Assembly: GCA_964528535.1 (NCBI GenBank)
Contig: CAZGSQ010000001.1
Location: 1-64,000, forward strand
Origin: CAINVV01 sp964528535
GTDB taxonomy: Bacteria; Bacteroidota; Bacteroidia; Bacteroidales; Prolixibacteraceae
Direction: 5' to 3'
DNA length: 64,000 nucleotides
Shown here piece after piece: positions 1 through 8,503 of this stretch (its first letter is position 1; each line of letters opens with the position of its first letter). The notes beneath the pieces are model-generated. The model saw nothing but the letters and a program-made list of their open reading frames with translations. It did not search any database and was not told the origin of the DNA. The translations under genes were made by a program, and so were the position numbers.

Positions 1-457
1 TTCCAATCCACATCCCGCCATCGCTGTCTTCACAAAAAGAAATAACCCGTTTGTCAGGCAATATATTTTGAGAGGAATCTCTTTTAAAAGGCATGTTCAA
101 AAATTTGCCTGTTACCGGATTATACCGGCTAATTCCGTTCGATTTTGTTCCAATCCATATGATCCCTTTGCTGTCTTTGTATATTTTTTCAATGGAGGTA
201 TTCACCAGACTGTTGCTATCGCCAGGCATCTGATCAAAAACAAGAAATTCGTATCCATCGTAACGGTTCAAACCACTTCGCGTGCCAAACCACATGAAAC
301 CTTCGTTATCCTGAAGAATTGAAGTCACCTCGTTCTGTGACAAACCTTCTTCTGTCCGAAGATATCTCAGTGACATGTTATTCGGTTGGGCATTGACCCA
401 AAATACCGAAAACAATGTGATTAGTGTAAAATAGATTTTGATGAGAAATCGCCACAT
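1..457 (-). CDS. Two-component-type beta-propeller sensor, N-terminal part (truncated by window edge)
   Basis: Only the first 152 codons are inside the window; the reading frame is open to base 1. It begins MWRFLIKIYFTL with a Sec-type hydrophobic leader ending near NAQ. It continues with the repeats of two-component regulator propellers: LRTEEGLSQNEVTSILQD, then GFMWFGTRSGLNRYDGYEF, then GIIWIGTKSNGISRYNP. In Bacteroidota this start is typical of hybrid two-component systems, which sense carbohydrate in the periplasm and regulate polysaccharide loci through a C-terminal kinase/AraC part, but that part is not visible here. It could instead be a propeller sensor without DNA-binding domain. An exact TAnnTTTG promoter element lies 22 bases upstream of the ATG. 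Confidence 0.85.
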   Translation of the reverse strand, partial: MWRFLIKIYFTLITLFSVFWVNAQPNNMSLRYLRTEEGLSQNEVTSILQDNEGFMWFGTRSGLNRYDGYEFLVFDQMPGDSNSLVNTSIEKIYKDSKGIIWIGTKSNGISRYNPVTGKFLNMPFKRDSSQNILPDKRVISFCEDSDGGMWIG

Positions 458-955
458 AATTTAATTGACCATGTTCTACAAATATAATTGATTTGATGCG
501 GCTTTCAGTATTATTGTTGGCCAAGGAATGTTTGATTTTTTCTGCTTTGACTTCGATGAATCTGACAGTATATCCCTCGTACAATAAATAGATTCGGTTG
601 GTGAAACTGCTTTGAGCATGCAACGATCTAAATATTACCACATTTTAGGATAGATAGAAAACTGCGCATCCAAGAAATCGTTTTTAGGTCCTTTTTATTG
701 TGAATGTTTGGTATTATATTTACGGGAACAAAACTAACAAAGAGAGAATTCTATCAAATGCTCCTTCGGAAATTTTCATGCCAACAGAAAATGATCCGCC
801 AAATGAATGACGGGACGACCGCTTCGCAGCTCTTCGATTCTATTTTGAAGATGAACAAGCGTAAACCAAATGAAGTGCACATGCGTATCTATTCATCCTT
901 TTTGGGTTGGGTACGTGAATCTTTCTTCCTGATAGTAAATCCAAATTTGAAACCG
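458..955. other. Intergenic region of about 500 bases
   Basis: This stretch separates the divergent sensor and lipoprotein genes. It holds the sensor promoter candidate at 479-486. On the plus strand there is a near-consensus TATATTTA at 715-722 with a TTG 14 bases upstream. The frame of the downstream lipoprotein stays open from 704 to 955, but this upstream part has no protein-like character and no signal sequence, so I treat it as a long leader. No RNA gene or repeat was recognised. Confidence 0.5.
479..486 (-). promoter_or_regulatory. Candidate -7 element (TATATTTG) of the propeller sensor gene
   Basis: On the minus strand this reads TATATTTG, an exact match to the Bacteroidota -7 consensus TAnnTTTG. 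It would give a leader of roughly 15 bases before the ATG at 457. No clear TTTG -33 element is seen at the usual spacing. Confidence 0.45.
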
Positions 956-1564
956 ATGAAGAAATATGCCATTCTCTTACTTTTTTCTGCCCTGTTGGCA
1001 GCTTGCGGATTGAACCAGCAAAAGACAGGAAAACCAGGTTCGGGCAATCCCGGAACCGGAAACCAGGAGGCCAACAAGAGTGATACTGTCAAAGCCAATT
1101 CAACCTCTGAATTCGGAATGTGGAAGATTGCCTCCTATGCCAGCGATTTGGGAGACAATAAAAACTCTTTTTACATCACAAATGCCTTTGCAATCTGGGG
1201 TACTTACAGCAATAATTCGGTTGATAATTCCGAATTGAAAGTGAAATTTTTGATTGACAAAGTATCTTTTTGCTTTAAGCTGTACGAATATGGGAAGAAG
1301 ATAGTAAAGAAAGGCGATGAAAGTTCATATCAAATTACCCTCAAATCATCGGGCGTGGAGTCATTTCAAATCTCTGCCAAGAATGTTTCTGACAGAATAT
1401 TCATCAATGAGACAGATGCAAAAAAGCTTATCGAATTGTTTGGCAAGGGGATAGCCGTCTCCTTTTCTTTGACCAACGATTCGAAGACAAACCCATCCTC
1501 CTATGCTTTTATCCTGGATCATCCGGAAGGAATTAGTGGGGCACTTAAAAAAATAGCAAATTGA
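956..1564 (+). CDS. Hypothetical lipoprotein
   Basis: 202 residues starting MKKYAILLLFSALLAACG, a clear lipoprotein signal with lipobox LAAC, so the mature protein begins at the cysteine. A low-complexity linker rich in Gly, Pro and Asn follows (about residues 22-45). The rest is a single predicted beta-rich domain that I do not recognise. The frame is open for 84 codons further upstream; I chose the ATG at 956 because it places the signal peptide at the N-terminus. It is followed 50 bases later by the GntR regulator on the same strand, so the two may be co-transcribed. Function unknown. Confidence 0.75.
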   Translation: MKKYAILLLFSALLAACGLNQQKTGKPGSGNPGTGNQEANKSDTVKANSTSEFGMWKIASYASDLGDNKNSFYITNAFAIWGTYSNNSVDNSELKVKFLIDKVSFCFKLYEYGKKIVKKGDESSYQITLKSSGVESFQISAKNVSDRIFINETDAKKLIELFGKGIAVSFSLTNDSKTNPSSYAFILDHPEGISGALKKIAN

Positions 1565-1614
1565 ACTAACTTCAACTTCTCAAATTATTTTTATTTAACG
1601 GAAACCACGACAAC

Positions 1615-2343
1615 ATGGACATGGAAGATATTTTCCAGAAGATTGGGACATCCCAGACTTTGAGTCAGAAGATTGAACGAAACATAGAGCGGGCTATCCG
1701 CGAAAAGAAATTGCCGATCGGCGCAAAATTGCCACCTGAAAGGGAGCTTTGTGAAATGTTTGCAGTGAGCCGTACCGCCTTAAGGGAGGCCTTGAGGAGA
1801 CTGAGTGCACGTGGATTGATAGAGATCAAGAAAGGCAGTGGCATGGTCGTTACCAAAATAGATATCAAAGATGCAATCAGTTCCCTCAATTTGTATTACG
1901 ATTTAAAATTTGATGACCAGCTGATCCGGCAAATAATTGAACTCAGATTGGCATTTGAGCCCGAAATAGCCAAGATGGCCGCCATCAACAGGACCGATGA
2001 AGATCTTAAAAACCTGGAAGTTAATTTGCTGGACTTCGCCAAATGCAATCCTGACAATACCCAGCTCGAGTCGGATATCGACAATAAATTTCATCTTTGT
2101 CTGGCCCGTGCTACTACCAATCCATTTGTTATAGTGACCATGGAACCAGTCTACAATTTGCTCCCCCGGATGCGCAACTTCATTTATGCCAACATTGAGG
2201 GGGAAAAGGAGATCACGCTGGGTTACCACAAGGAGATTGTCAATGCGATCAGGGAGAAGGATGCAGAGCGTGCCTATGAGAAAATGCAGGCACATCTCGA
2301 TCGTAACATGCAGGTATACAACAAGTTTCTTAAGCAATTCTAA
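1615..2343 (+). CDS. FadR-subfamily GntR transcriptional regulator
   Basis: 242 residues with the two-domain layout of FadR/GntR regulators. A winged helix-turn-helix occupies about residues 18-85 (LPIGAKLPPERELCEMF, then SRTALREALRRL, then GLIEIKKGSGMVV). An all-helical FCD ligand-binding domain covers about 100-235. Putative FCD metal-site residues are visible as the Asp and His of DNKFH, the His of GYHKEI and the His of QAHLDR. Such proteins usually repress or activate nearby sugar-acid, amino-acid or amino-sugar catabolic genes in response to a small carboxylate. Its target is not evident. The muropeptide locus 3.5 kb away is one candidate, but no shared operator was identified. Confidence 0.9.
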   Translation: MDMEDIFQKIGTSQTLSQKIERNIERAIREKKLPIGAKLPPERELCEMFAVSRTALREALRRLSARGLIEIKKGSGMVVTKIDIKDAISSLNLYYDLKFDDQLIRQIIELRLAFEPEIAKMAAINRTDEDLKNLEVNLLDFAKCNPDNTQLESDIDNKFHLCLARATTNPFVIVTMEPVYNLLPRMRNFIYANIEGEKEITLGYHKEIVNAIREKDAERAYEKMQAHLDRNMQVYNKFLKQF

Positions 2344-2368
2344 ACTGGCTTACCAGGAAGCTGTAGGC

Positions 2369-2806
2369 TTAATCCCAAACAAAACGCCAATTGCCATCTG
2401 GTTGTTTTTTCCATACTGTGTGAAAGATCCCACCTGATGAATTCTCCTTCCCAATGGAATCCCGGTAGGTATAGATGAATTTTCCATAAGTATAACCCAG
2501 GTCGGCCGACTTCGAAACCTCTACAAAATCTGGTTTCCAGCGCAGTTTTACCCCGTTGTACCTTCGTGCGTGGTAAAAAATACGAATGGAATCTTTGCCA
2601 TGAATGACGTAACTGCCCCTGCTCAGTGTGGCAGCCGTATCTGCATAAAATGAGAATGCAGCAGAGAGTCCCTTCTCTTTGGCCATTGATTCAAATGCTG
2701 TTTCAGTTTGGATGATCTCCAGTTTGGCTTGTTCTACCATGGATTTATTGGGAGCTGACGCACAGGCCATTAATAATGCAAAAAAGAGGAATGGTGGTTT
2801 TTTCAT
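2369..2806 (-). CDS. DUF4440/SnoaL-like (NTF2-fold) lipoprotein
   Basis: 145 residues beginning MKKPPFLFFALLMACAS, with a lipobox LMAC. The mature part has the features of DUF4440/NTF2-like proteins: an N-terminal helix (ETAFESMAKEKGLSAAFSFY), the segment DTAATLSRGS, the central VIHGKDSI and a C-terminal strand ending in WKKQPDGNWRFVWD. The family contains both small enzymes and ligand-binding proteins; no catalytic residue can be assigned. It converges with the regulator gene (25-base gap), so its transcription is independent of it. Confidence 0.75.
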   Translation of the reverse strand: MKKPPFLFFALLMACASAPNKSMVEQAKLEIIQTETAFESMAKEKGLSAAFSFYADTAATLSRGSYVIHGKDSIRIFYHARRYNGVKLRWKPDFVEVSKSADLGYTYGKFIYTYRDSIGKENSSGGIFHTVWKKQPDGNWRFVWD

Positions 2807-2887
2807 GGGAATCTGTTTTGATTGACTTTAATCCCAAAGATCCCTTCAGGTTGAAACAAGGCTCATCCTTGGGTCAATTGAATCGAA

Positions 2888-3523
2888 TTAAGGAATGCTG
2901 TAAAAATAGATGACTACGTAGTGACAGAAAGCACCTACCAGGACAAACAGGTGAAAGATGGCATGGTTAAATTTTATCTTTTGAATCTGATAGAATGCGG
3001 CTCCCAGGGTGTAGGCAAGTCCGCCGGCCAGAAGCCACCACAATCCTGCCGTTTCCATGCTGTTTATCAAAGGTTTGACGGCGATTACGATCACCCATCC
3101 CATCAGGACATACATGACAGTTGAGAGTTTGGGGAAGCTACCAAGGAAGAAAAATTTCAGGATGATTCCGAAAGCTGCGATCAGCCACACGGTTATCAAA
3201 ACCGGAATTCCCCAAAACGACGGCAAAGTGAGCAGACTAATTGGGGTATAGCTGCCTGCGATGGTCACATAGATGGCACTGTGGTCGAAAACGTTCAGTT
3301 TTTTCCGCTTACGAGGATCAGTTGCCGAATGATAAAGGGTGGAGGCAAGAAACATGGTGGTGACTCCGAATCCATATATCAGGAAAGACGCCACTATTTT
3401 TAAGGAATGTAGCTGTATCCCTTTGTAAATCAATGCGAAAATTCCAAGGATGGCCATCCCCAGACCAAACCCATGGGTGAGAATATTCCATCTTTCCTCC
3501 TGATCGGTGTATAATTTTTCCAA
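2888..3523 (-). CDS. Hemolysin III family (PAQR/TrhA) membrane protein
   Basis: 211 residues with about seven predicted membrane helices, the usual size for hemolysin III proteins. The conserved histidines and acidic residues of the PAQR superfamily are visible in NILTHGFG near the N-terminus, STLYHSATD after helix 2, and HAIFHLFVLVGAFCHY near the C-terminus; these form a putative metal site in the membrane. Bacterial members are implicated in membrane lipid homeostasis rather than true haemolysis. It starts only 16 bases downstream of the creatininase-like gene's end, so the two are probably on one transcript. Confidence 0.9.
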   Translation of the reverse strand: MEKLYTDQEERWNILTHGFGLGMAILGIFALIYKGIQLHSLKIVASFLIYGFGVTTMFLASTLYHSATDPRKRKKLNVFDHSAIYVTIAGSYTPISLLTLPSFWGIPVLITVWLIAAFGIILKFFFLGSFPKLSTVMYVLMGWVIVIAVKPLINSMETAGLWWLLAGGLAYTLGAAFYQIQKIKFNHAIFHLFVLVGAFCHYVVIYFYSIP

Positions 3524-3539
3524 GTTGCGTTAATTGTAT

Positions 3540-4427
3540 TTATTGTTTCGTTTGTAATGGATGTAATGCTTCCTGGTAAAACTGATTTTGCAATTCCTCG
3601 ATTTTATTGGAGCTTTTGAGGTTTTTAATCAATTGAGCCAGCTGCGTGGCTTCCGATTCGACTATAAGTTTGCCCAACTCCGCACTGCTTTTGGAGGCAT
3701 CACCTGCATAATGGTTCGGATACTGAGCGTACCACCATATTCCTGTGTATTGGTAGGGAAGCTCTTTTAGCCTTGCCTGGTTGAGGCCTGATTGTGTGGA
3801 GGCAAGTTCCTGTTTGACCAGATCCGGCCGTATAAATCGCATCATGGATGTTTCCATTTCATCGGCATGGCCTCCGGTTTTGGTTTGCCTTAATGCCTCT
3901 ATTTTTTTTTCAGTTTCAGCATTGTTGTTGGGTTGAAAGAATACCAGGAGGTAGTCTTTGGGTTTGTGGAGCTGTGACATGCAGAAATACCTTAAAAAGT
4001 CATTGTTCCCTCCATGACCATTGACAAGAATGATCTTTTTCAACCCATTTCGGGAGAGCTCTTCGCAAGTCTCCTGAAGCATGTTCCAGATGAGTTCGGA
4101 ACTGTAGGCAATGGTTCCGGGCTGGTGTCTGGCTTCGTTGATTTGTCCGGCGAAATAGGTGGGAAAGACGACACAGTACTCTTGTGAAGCAGCGGTTGCA
4201 GCGACCTTGCGGCATTCGAAGATGTCTGTTCCAAGCGGGAGATGGGGTCCGTGCTTTTCCAGGATTCCCAACGGCAGCAGGCAAACACCCGATGCCAGTT
4301 GAACGGCTTTGACAAAATCGGGAGCAGTGAGTTCCTCGTAGCCAGAAGGTAATTTTACTTCAGTTTTTGGTTGTCCTACCAGATTCAGGGTACTGAACAA
4401 CAGAACAATGGCCAGCAATTTTTTCAT
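3540..4427 (-). CDS. Exported creatininase-family amidohydrolase
   Basis: 295 residues with a signal peptide (MKKLLAIVLLFSTLNLVGQ), so it probably acts in the periplasm. The creatininase metal-binding pattern is present: PLGILEKHGPHLPLGTD (Glu, His and Asp ligands), VNGHGGNND, and GGHADEMETS with the later Glu ligand. Family members hydrolyse cyclic or linear amides such as creatinine, or formamide intermediates in cofactor synthesis. The substrate here is unknown, and the exported location is unlike the cytosolic classical enzymes. The gene sits between a HAD phosphatase (27-base gap) and hemolysin III (16 bases). Confidence 0.85.
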   Translation of the reverse strand: MKKLLAIVLLFSTLNLVGQPKTEVKLPSGYEELTAPDFVKAVQLASGVCLLPLGILEKHGPHLPLGTDIFECRKVAATAASQEYCVVFPTYFAGQINEARHQPGTIAYSSELIWNMLQETCEELSRNGLKKIILVNGHGGNNDFLRYFCMSQLHKPKDYLLVFFQPNNNAETEKKIEALRQTKTGGHADEMETSMMRFIRPDLVKQELASTQSGLNQARLKELPYQYTGIWWYAQYPNHYAGDASKSSAELGKLIVESEATQLAQLIKNLKSSNKIEELQNQFYQEALHPLQTKQ

Positions 4428-4453
4428 GGTTGAATGTTTCGGATCATCAGTGT

Positions 4454-5113
4454 TTATTTTTCAAACTTATCAATTATTTCGCTAAAACTGTCAATCCGCC
4501 AATTGGCAGGAGATTGATCCTGGTGTTCGGATCCGGGACCATTGAATGCTATGCAATAGATTCCGGCTGCAAGGGCTGCCTGGATGCCATTGAAAGAATC
4601 TTCTATCACTACACAATTCTCCTTCGGAATGCCGAGCTTCTTTTGTGCTAACAAGAAGATAGCAGGATCCGGTTTGCCAAAACCCGCCTCTAGAGAATCG
4701 GCGGTAACATTAAAGTAAGTTTTTAATCCGGTCTTGGCGAGCACAATGTTGATGACATCGATGGTTGATGAAGATCCCAAGGCAATCTTGATATTCTTAT
4801 TTTCAAGGTATTGAAGCAAATTAAGAACTCCAGGCATTGGCTCAATTTCAGGCAGGTCACTAAAATGTTTGATGACTGTCTCCTCGGTCATTCTTACCAA
4901 ATCCTCAAGTGGTTGAGAAAGGTGATGTTTGCGCTTGATTTGGCTCCACATCACAAGATTGGAACAGCCCTGGTAGGAGACATGTTCCTCCTGTTCAATG
5001 TTGATTCCAACCTTGGCAAATAGTTTCTGCTCAATGATTTTGTAGCGGTTCTCACTGTCAACGAGAACTCCGTCCATGTCGAAGATAATTGCCCTGCATT
5101 CGGGGAAGAGCAT
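4454..5113 (-). CDS. HAD-superfamily phosphatase, beta-phosphoglucomutase-like
   Basis: 219 residues, the normal length for HAD subfamily IA. The nucleophile motif is IIFDMDGVLVDSE near residue 10. Motif II is IALGSSST, the motif III lysine is in GFGKPDP, and motif IV is VVIEDSFNGIQAA. The cap domain lies between motifs I and II. Enzymes of this type dephosphorylate or isomerise small sugar phosphates in the cytosol; the substrate cannot be read from the sequence. It heads the minus-strand run with the creatininase-like and hemolysin III genes. Confidence 0.88.
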   Translation of the reverse strand: MLFPECRAIIFDMDGVLVDSENRYKIIEQKLFAKVGINIEQEEHVSYQGCSNLVMWSQIKRKHHLSQPLEDLVRMTEETVIKHFSDLPEIEPMPGVLNLLQYLENKNIKIALGSSSTIDVINIVLAKTGLKTYFNVTADSLEAGFGKPDPAIFLLAQKKLGIPKENCVVIEDSFNGIQAALAAGIYCIAFNGPGSEHQDQSPANWRIDSFSEIIDKFEK

Positions 5114-5197
5114 AAGGTAGAATTTTGATTGTACGATACAGGGGAAATTAGCGTGTCTATTTTTAGTTAAAAGTGGATAAAATAATCAACATAAAAA

Positions 5198-5245
5198 ATG
5201 GGCCCGTTGTCGAAATTTAATCTTGAAGTTCGACAACAGGCCCAT
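5198..5245 (-). terminator. Rho-independent terminator downstream of the DUF4251 gene
   Basis: The arms 5198-5214 and 5229-5245 form a 17-bp stem with one mismatch and a 14-base loop. On the minus strand the stem is followed by a T-run (CCCATTTTTTAT). It lies about 20 bases beyond the stop codon at 5266 and should end the DUF4251 transcript before the HAD gene. Confidence 0.85.
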
Positions 5246-5265
5246 TCCATTTTCATCAGACACTA

Positions 5266-5769
5266 TTAAACTTCTCCGGGTCTTTTGAAATATTTAGATT
5301 CGGCTCTTGGAACGATCTCTCCAGAAAATCTTTTGGTTCCACCTTTGGTCAGAGATACGATGACATCTGCATAGTTTCCACCCTTTTTCAGGTAGATTTC
5401 AATTTTTGCAGTCACATAGAATCCTTTCACTTGCATGACCATCTTTAGGTTTCCTTTTTTATCGGTATCCTGAACATAATCGGATACATTGACTTTGTTG
5501 GTATACTGATTCCCGGCAGGTATGCCTTGCAGAATTACAAAATCCTTTTCGTAAGAGATAAAGTTGGCCACATCTGTATTGGTCTGAATGGTCCTGTCGC
5601 TGGCCTCATAGGAATCTACCAGGATGACAAAATCCTTCGCTTCAACGGCGGCAACTGCTTTGTCGAACTGGGCCTTTGCGGCAGCCTCCTTCTCAGCCTT
5701 CTTGTTTTGAGCCATGGACGCAGTTGAAAAAAATGCAACAAGTCCAATAAATAAAAATATACTCTTCAT
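5266..5769 (-). CDS. DUF4251 secreted protein
   Basis: 167 residues with a signal peptide (MKSIFLFIGLVAFFSTASMAQ), then a Lys/Ala-rich helical linker and the DUF4251 domain from about residue 35 to the end. Conserved features are the segment KDFVILVDSYEA, the central YVQDTDKKGNL, and the C-terminal GGTKRFSGEIVPRAESKYFK. DUF4251 proteins are common small periplasmic or outer-membrane-associated proteins of Bacteroidota with no assigned function. It has its own terminator (5198-5245), and a 10-bp inverted repeat lies upstream (5800-5843), so it is likely a single-gene transcript. Confidence 0.85.
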   Translation of the reverse strand: MKSIFLFIGLVAFFSTASMAQNKKAEKEAAAKAQFDKAVAAVEAKDFVILVDSYEASDRTIQTNTDVANFISYEKDFVILQGIPAGNQYTNKVNVSDYVQDTDKKGNLKMVMQVKGFYVTAKIEIYLKKGGNYADVIVSLTKGGTKRFSGEIVPRAESKYFKRPGEV

Positions 5770-5799
5770 GTGTTAGCTGTGTTTTTATAACATAAATAA

Positions 5800-5843
5800 C
5801 CATGATCAAGATTCATCCTAGCGAGGTAAATATTTGATCATGG
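5800..5843. repeat. 10-bp inverted repeat between the SusCD-associated lipoprotein gene and the DUF4251 gene
   Basis: CCATGATCAA at 5800-5809 is the perfect reverse complement of TTGATCATGG at 5834-5843, with a 24-base spacer. It begins 16 bases beyond the stop of the SusD-linked lipoprotein gene. A weak terminator for the SusC/SusD transcript or a regulator-binding site for the DUF4251 gene are both possible; the following T-richness is weak. Confidence 0.5.
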
Positions 5844-5859
5844 CTATCTAAAGTCAGGT

Positions 5860-6705
5860 TCAATTTAATCCAATCGTACTTAATCTGATGATCTGATCGG
5901 CATATTTAGTGCCGACTTTGCCGTTCAGGTGAAAGATGAAGTTTCGCCCTTTTACCAAAGAAAAGCCGGTAGCGGACCAATCTACAACTGCTCCAGCTGA
6001 AGAGAAATTCTTGAGCAGGTTACCGGCATCATCGTAAGCAACAAACACCAATCCGGTTTCCGTACCTGACCATACTGCAACACCATTCCTCAGAAGTTTA
6101 TAGGGGATAAGGGTTGAGGCCTCTTTGAAACCACAAGTTGCGATGGGAATGTAAACATATGGACTTGCAGTTGTTCCGGCCCCGCGCCTCCCTTTCAGCG
6201 TAAGTTTCCCGTAAGGAGTGATACCATCTGCCTTGTAAAGCAGGTTGACGAACTGAATATTGGTCAGTGTATCGGCCCAGGCATCGCTGGATGGGAAAAC
6301 ATCGGCATCCTTGATGACAAATGGGACATCTGTCAGACTATGAACGAAGGCAGTATATTTCCCGGTTCCAACAGTAAAAGTGTTGCTGTACTGGAGCACA
6401 TCCTTTGTTGTGCCGATATAGGCATCCACTTTGACGGGCCCTTGGGGAACGACAAAATATTTAGCTACACTGTTGGGGAAAATACTTCCCAAAGCCGTTG
6501 ATACTTCCGAGGTCAATTGGTTGTTGAATTTGAGCCTGGTAATATTCAAGGTGGTGGAGGTGAGAAGTGGCGGGTCGTAAACCAACCTAACTTCTGCCGA
6601 TTTATTCATGTCTATGTCAGTGCTTCCGAATGTGATGACATTCTTGGTGCAGGAGACTAGCATGAAAACCATCAAGATGGAGACGAATGTGAATATTGTT
6701 TTCAT
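5860..6705 (-). CDS. DUF4397-like lipoprotein encoded directly after SusD
   Basis: 281 residues from the ATG at 6705, which gives a lipoprotein leader (MKTIFTFVSILMVFMLVSC); the longer frame upstream overlaps susD and lacks a leader. The mature protein has repeated beta-rich segments resembling DUF4397 domains, for example VRLVYDPPLLTSTTLN, VPQGPVKVDAYIGTT and GKYTAFVHS, followed by a second half with NIQFVNLLYKADG. The gene follows the SusD-like gene by 25 bases. In this position Bacteroidota loci often encode surface glycan-binding lipoproteins (SusE/SusF analogues), so a role in binding the SusC/SusD ligand is a reasonable inference. Family assignment is tentative. Confidence 0.7.
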   Translation of the reverse strand: MKTIFTFVSILMVFMLVSCTKNVITFGSTDIDMNKSAEVRLVYDPPLLTSTTLNITRLKFNNQLTSEVSTALGSIFPNSVAKYFVVPQGPVKVDAYIGTTKDVLQYSNTFTVGTGKYTAFVHSLTDVPFVIKDADVFPSSDAWADTLTNIQFVNLLYKADGITPYGKLTLKGRRGAGTTASPYVYIPIATCGFKEASTLIPYKLLRNGVAVWSGTETGLVFVAYDDAGNLLKNFSSAGAVVDWSATGFSLVKGRNFIFHLNGKVGTKYADQIIRLSTIGLN

Positions 6706-6730
6706 TATCTGAATTTTTTTTAGGTTGAAA

Positions 6731-8491
6731 TTAATTACCAGGAATTGTAAACCAAGGCTGAGAGCATTGATAGTTGTCGGCATCACCGGCAATAGGCAGC
6801 AATGTTTTCAAAGATGGAAGATTCCACATGTATTCAGAGTTGTACCTGGGACGGAGGCGGTAGCAAGGAGAGCCCAAATTGGTGGTAGCAAATTTGGTCC
6901 TTCTGTTCTCCACATTGGCAGCTCCGAGGTAAAATCCCTTGTAGATTCTTGCCGGATCTGAATCTATTTTGTGGTAAACCACGTCGCTGGTCCAGGATGT
7001 TCCGGTGACAGGTACTCCTGCGGTTCCAAGCACCAGATCATAATGGTAGCGTCGCATGTCGTTCCAGGTGTCCATGCTCCAAGGGAACAAGGCCACATAT
7101 TTTTGCATCATGATGTGCGAAAGGGTAAAATTCGCAAGAGGCAGGTTGTTGACAAATTTGCTGTTCAAATAGTCGGTTGCCAGAGTTGTAAATCTTGCGG
7201 AGGTAATCTTGTCTGTGCTGACAATCAGTCTTTTTACGAAATCCATGTGACCCGCTACCGCGATTTTGAAGGCATCCAAGGCTGCAGAAGTTTGTCCTTT
7301 CAGGAAAAGAGCTTCTGATTTCACAAACTGAATTTCTGCAAAGCTCGAGAGTGGCCATGGTGCATCATCCCGATACAACCATCTTCCGGTGCCATTGTTG
7401 GCGATCGTCGGCACTGCAGTAGAACCCCAGAAGGAACAGGCAGATGCGAAGCCTTGCTTGGTTCCCACAAATTTGTAGGTGCCTTTCTTAACGGTATTCA
7501 GATCTGTTGGAGCAGGATCGAGGGTTCCCAGCAAAAGAATTGCTCTTGGATCAAGCGTTGCTGTATCGGTAACCATCTGATAGTTACTCAAGCCTTCTAC
7601 TGAGCCGGCACTGTTGTAATTCGGAATCTGACCTGTCAAAACCTGTGCAACATAATCAGATTGGTTGAATACATTTGTGAGATTTCCTCTCAGTACTCCG
7701 TAAAAGTTAGAAGTGGTGGAGACGCCGGTGGCTTGGAATGTTAGGTTGGCATCGTCTGCTGCACTTGCAAATGATTTGTCTGCACATATGATGGCGGAAT
7801 CGAGATAGGCCGTATTCTTCTTGGCCATGGCAATGTAGTTCCTTGCCAAAACGGCATAGGCAAATTTCTTCCACTTTGCTGCATCACCCTTGTAAACCAA
7901 GTCTGCAGTTGAGAGAGTTGCCGGATAAACCGTGTTATCTGCCTTATCCAGTTCAACAATGGCCTGCCTGGCCCATGAGCGAACCATCGAGAAAGCATAT
8001 TCTTCGGAATCATACCTATGGGAAAGAAGCCCTGGAACATAGGCATCCTTTACAGGCAGATCTGCATGCAGAGAGGCAATGATATGCCATGAATATGCCT
8101 TAATGGTAAGACCTATGCCGGCCATTTTATACTGACCCATGCTTCGTCCGTCGTTGATAATGTTTTCAAGATTCATCCCCTGAACCCAATAGGCCATTCT
8201 CCAGCTTTCACCTCCTGCATCACTTCCTGCAAAATAGCTCTGTGAAACGCCATAAGTAGTTATATATGGAGAAGAACTACCTCCGGTTCCCCCAAAATAT
8301 TGAACAAAAGCACCAACGGCCCTCATGTCATAGGCGATACCCTCGTAAGAGGCAAGTACTGGACCCAAACGAAGTACTGGATTAACCCAGTCGGGTGCGT
8401 CGATATTCTTATTAACATCCAGCCAGGTTTTGGTACAAGAACTTAGCCCAATGACCAGAAGTAGAATTAAAGAAAATAATATTTTTCTCAT
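6731..8491 (-). CDS. SusD/RagB-family outer-membrane nutrient-binding lipoprotein
   Basis: 586 residues, a usual SusD length. It starts MRKILFSLILLLVIGLSSCTKTWLD, a lipoprotein leader with lipobox LSSC and the common CTKxWLDVN beginning of SusD homologues. Helical TPR-like segments alternate with variable loops, and the C-terminal part has the conserved FPWSMDTWNDMRRYHYD and RRTKFATTNLG regions. The type is closest to the SusD-like (PF12771) branch. It caps the extracellular face of the SusC channel and binds ligand. The gene follows susC by 12 bases. From context the ligand may be a peptidoglycan fragment, but nothing in the sequence proves this. Confidence 0.93.
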   Translation of the reverse strand: MRKILFSLILLLVIGLSSCTKTWLDVNKNIDAPDWVNPVLRLGPVLASYEGIAYDMRAVGAFVQYFGGTGGSSSPYITTYGVSQSYFAGSDAGGESWRMAYWVQGMNLENIINDGRSMGQYKMAGIGLTIKAYSWHIIASLHADLPVKDAYVPGLLSHRYDSEEYAFSMVRSWARQAIVELDKADNTVYPATLSTADLVYKGDAAKWKKFAYAVLARNYIAMAKKNTAYLDSAIICADKSFASAADDANLTFQATGVSTTSNFYGVLRGNLTNVFNQSDYVAQVLTGQIPNYNSAGSVEGLSNYQMVTDTATLDPRAILLLGTLDPAPTDLNTVKKGTYKFVGTKQGFASACSFWGSTAVPTIANNGTGRWLYRDDAPWPLSSFAEIQFVKSEALFLKGQTSAALDAFKIAVAGHMDFVKRLIVSTDKITSARFTTLATDYLNSKFVNNLPLANFTLSHIMMQKYVALFPWSMDTWNDMRRYHYDLVLGTAGVPVTGTSWTSDVVYHKIDSDPARIYKGFYLGAANVENRRTKFATTNLGSPCYRLRPRYNSEYMWNLPSLKTLLPIAGDADNYQCSQPWFTIPGN

Positions 8492-8503
8492 CGCTTTGAT
8501 TAA

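Noticed and set aside
378..641. Minus-strand open frame of 87 codons near the left edge
   Set aside because: It overlaps the propeller sensor start in a different frame and has no leader or recognisable motif; the sensor frame is clearly the coding one.
704..955. N-terminal extension of the lipoprotein gene at 956
   Set aside because: It would bury the lipoprotein signal at residue 85; the ATG at 956 gives a normal lipobox.
3588..3770. Plus-strand open frames inside minus-strand genes throughout 2.4-33 kb
   Set aside because: They are shadows of long, well-supported genes on the opposite strand, with no leaders, motifs or plausible starts.
6706..6792. N-terminal extension of the DUF4397-like lipoprotein
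   Set aside because: It overlaps the susD 3' end and lacks a leader; the ATG at 6705 begins a perfect lipoprotein signal.
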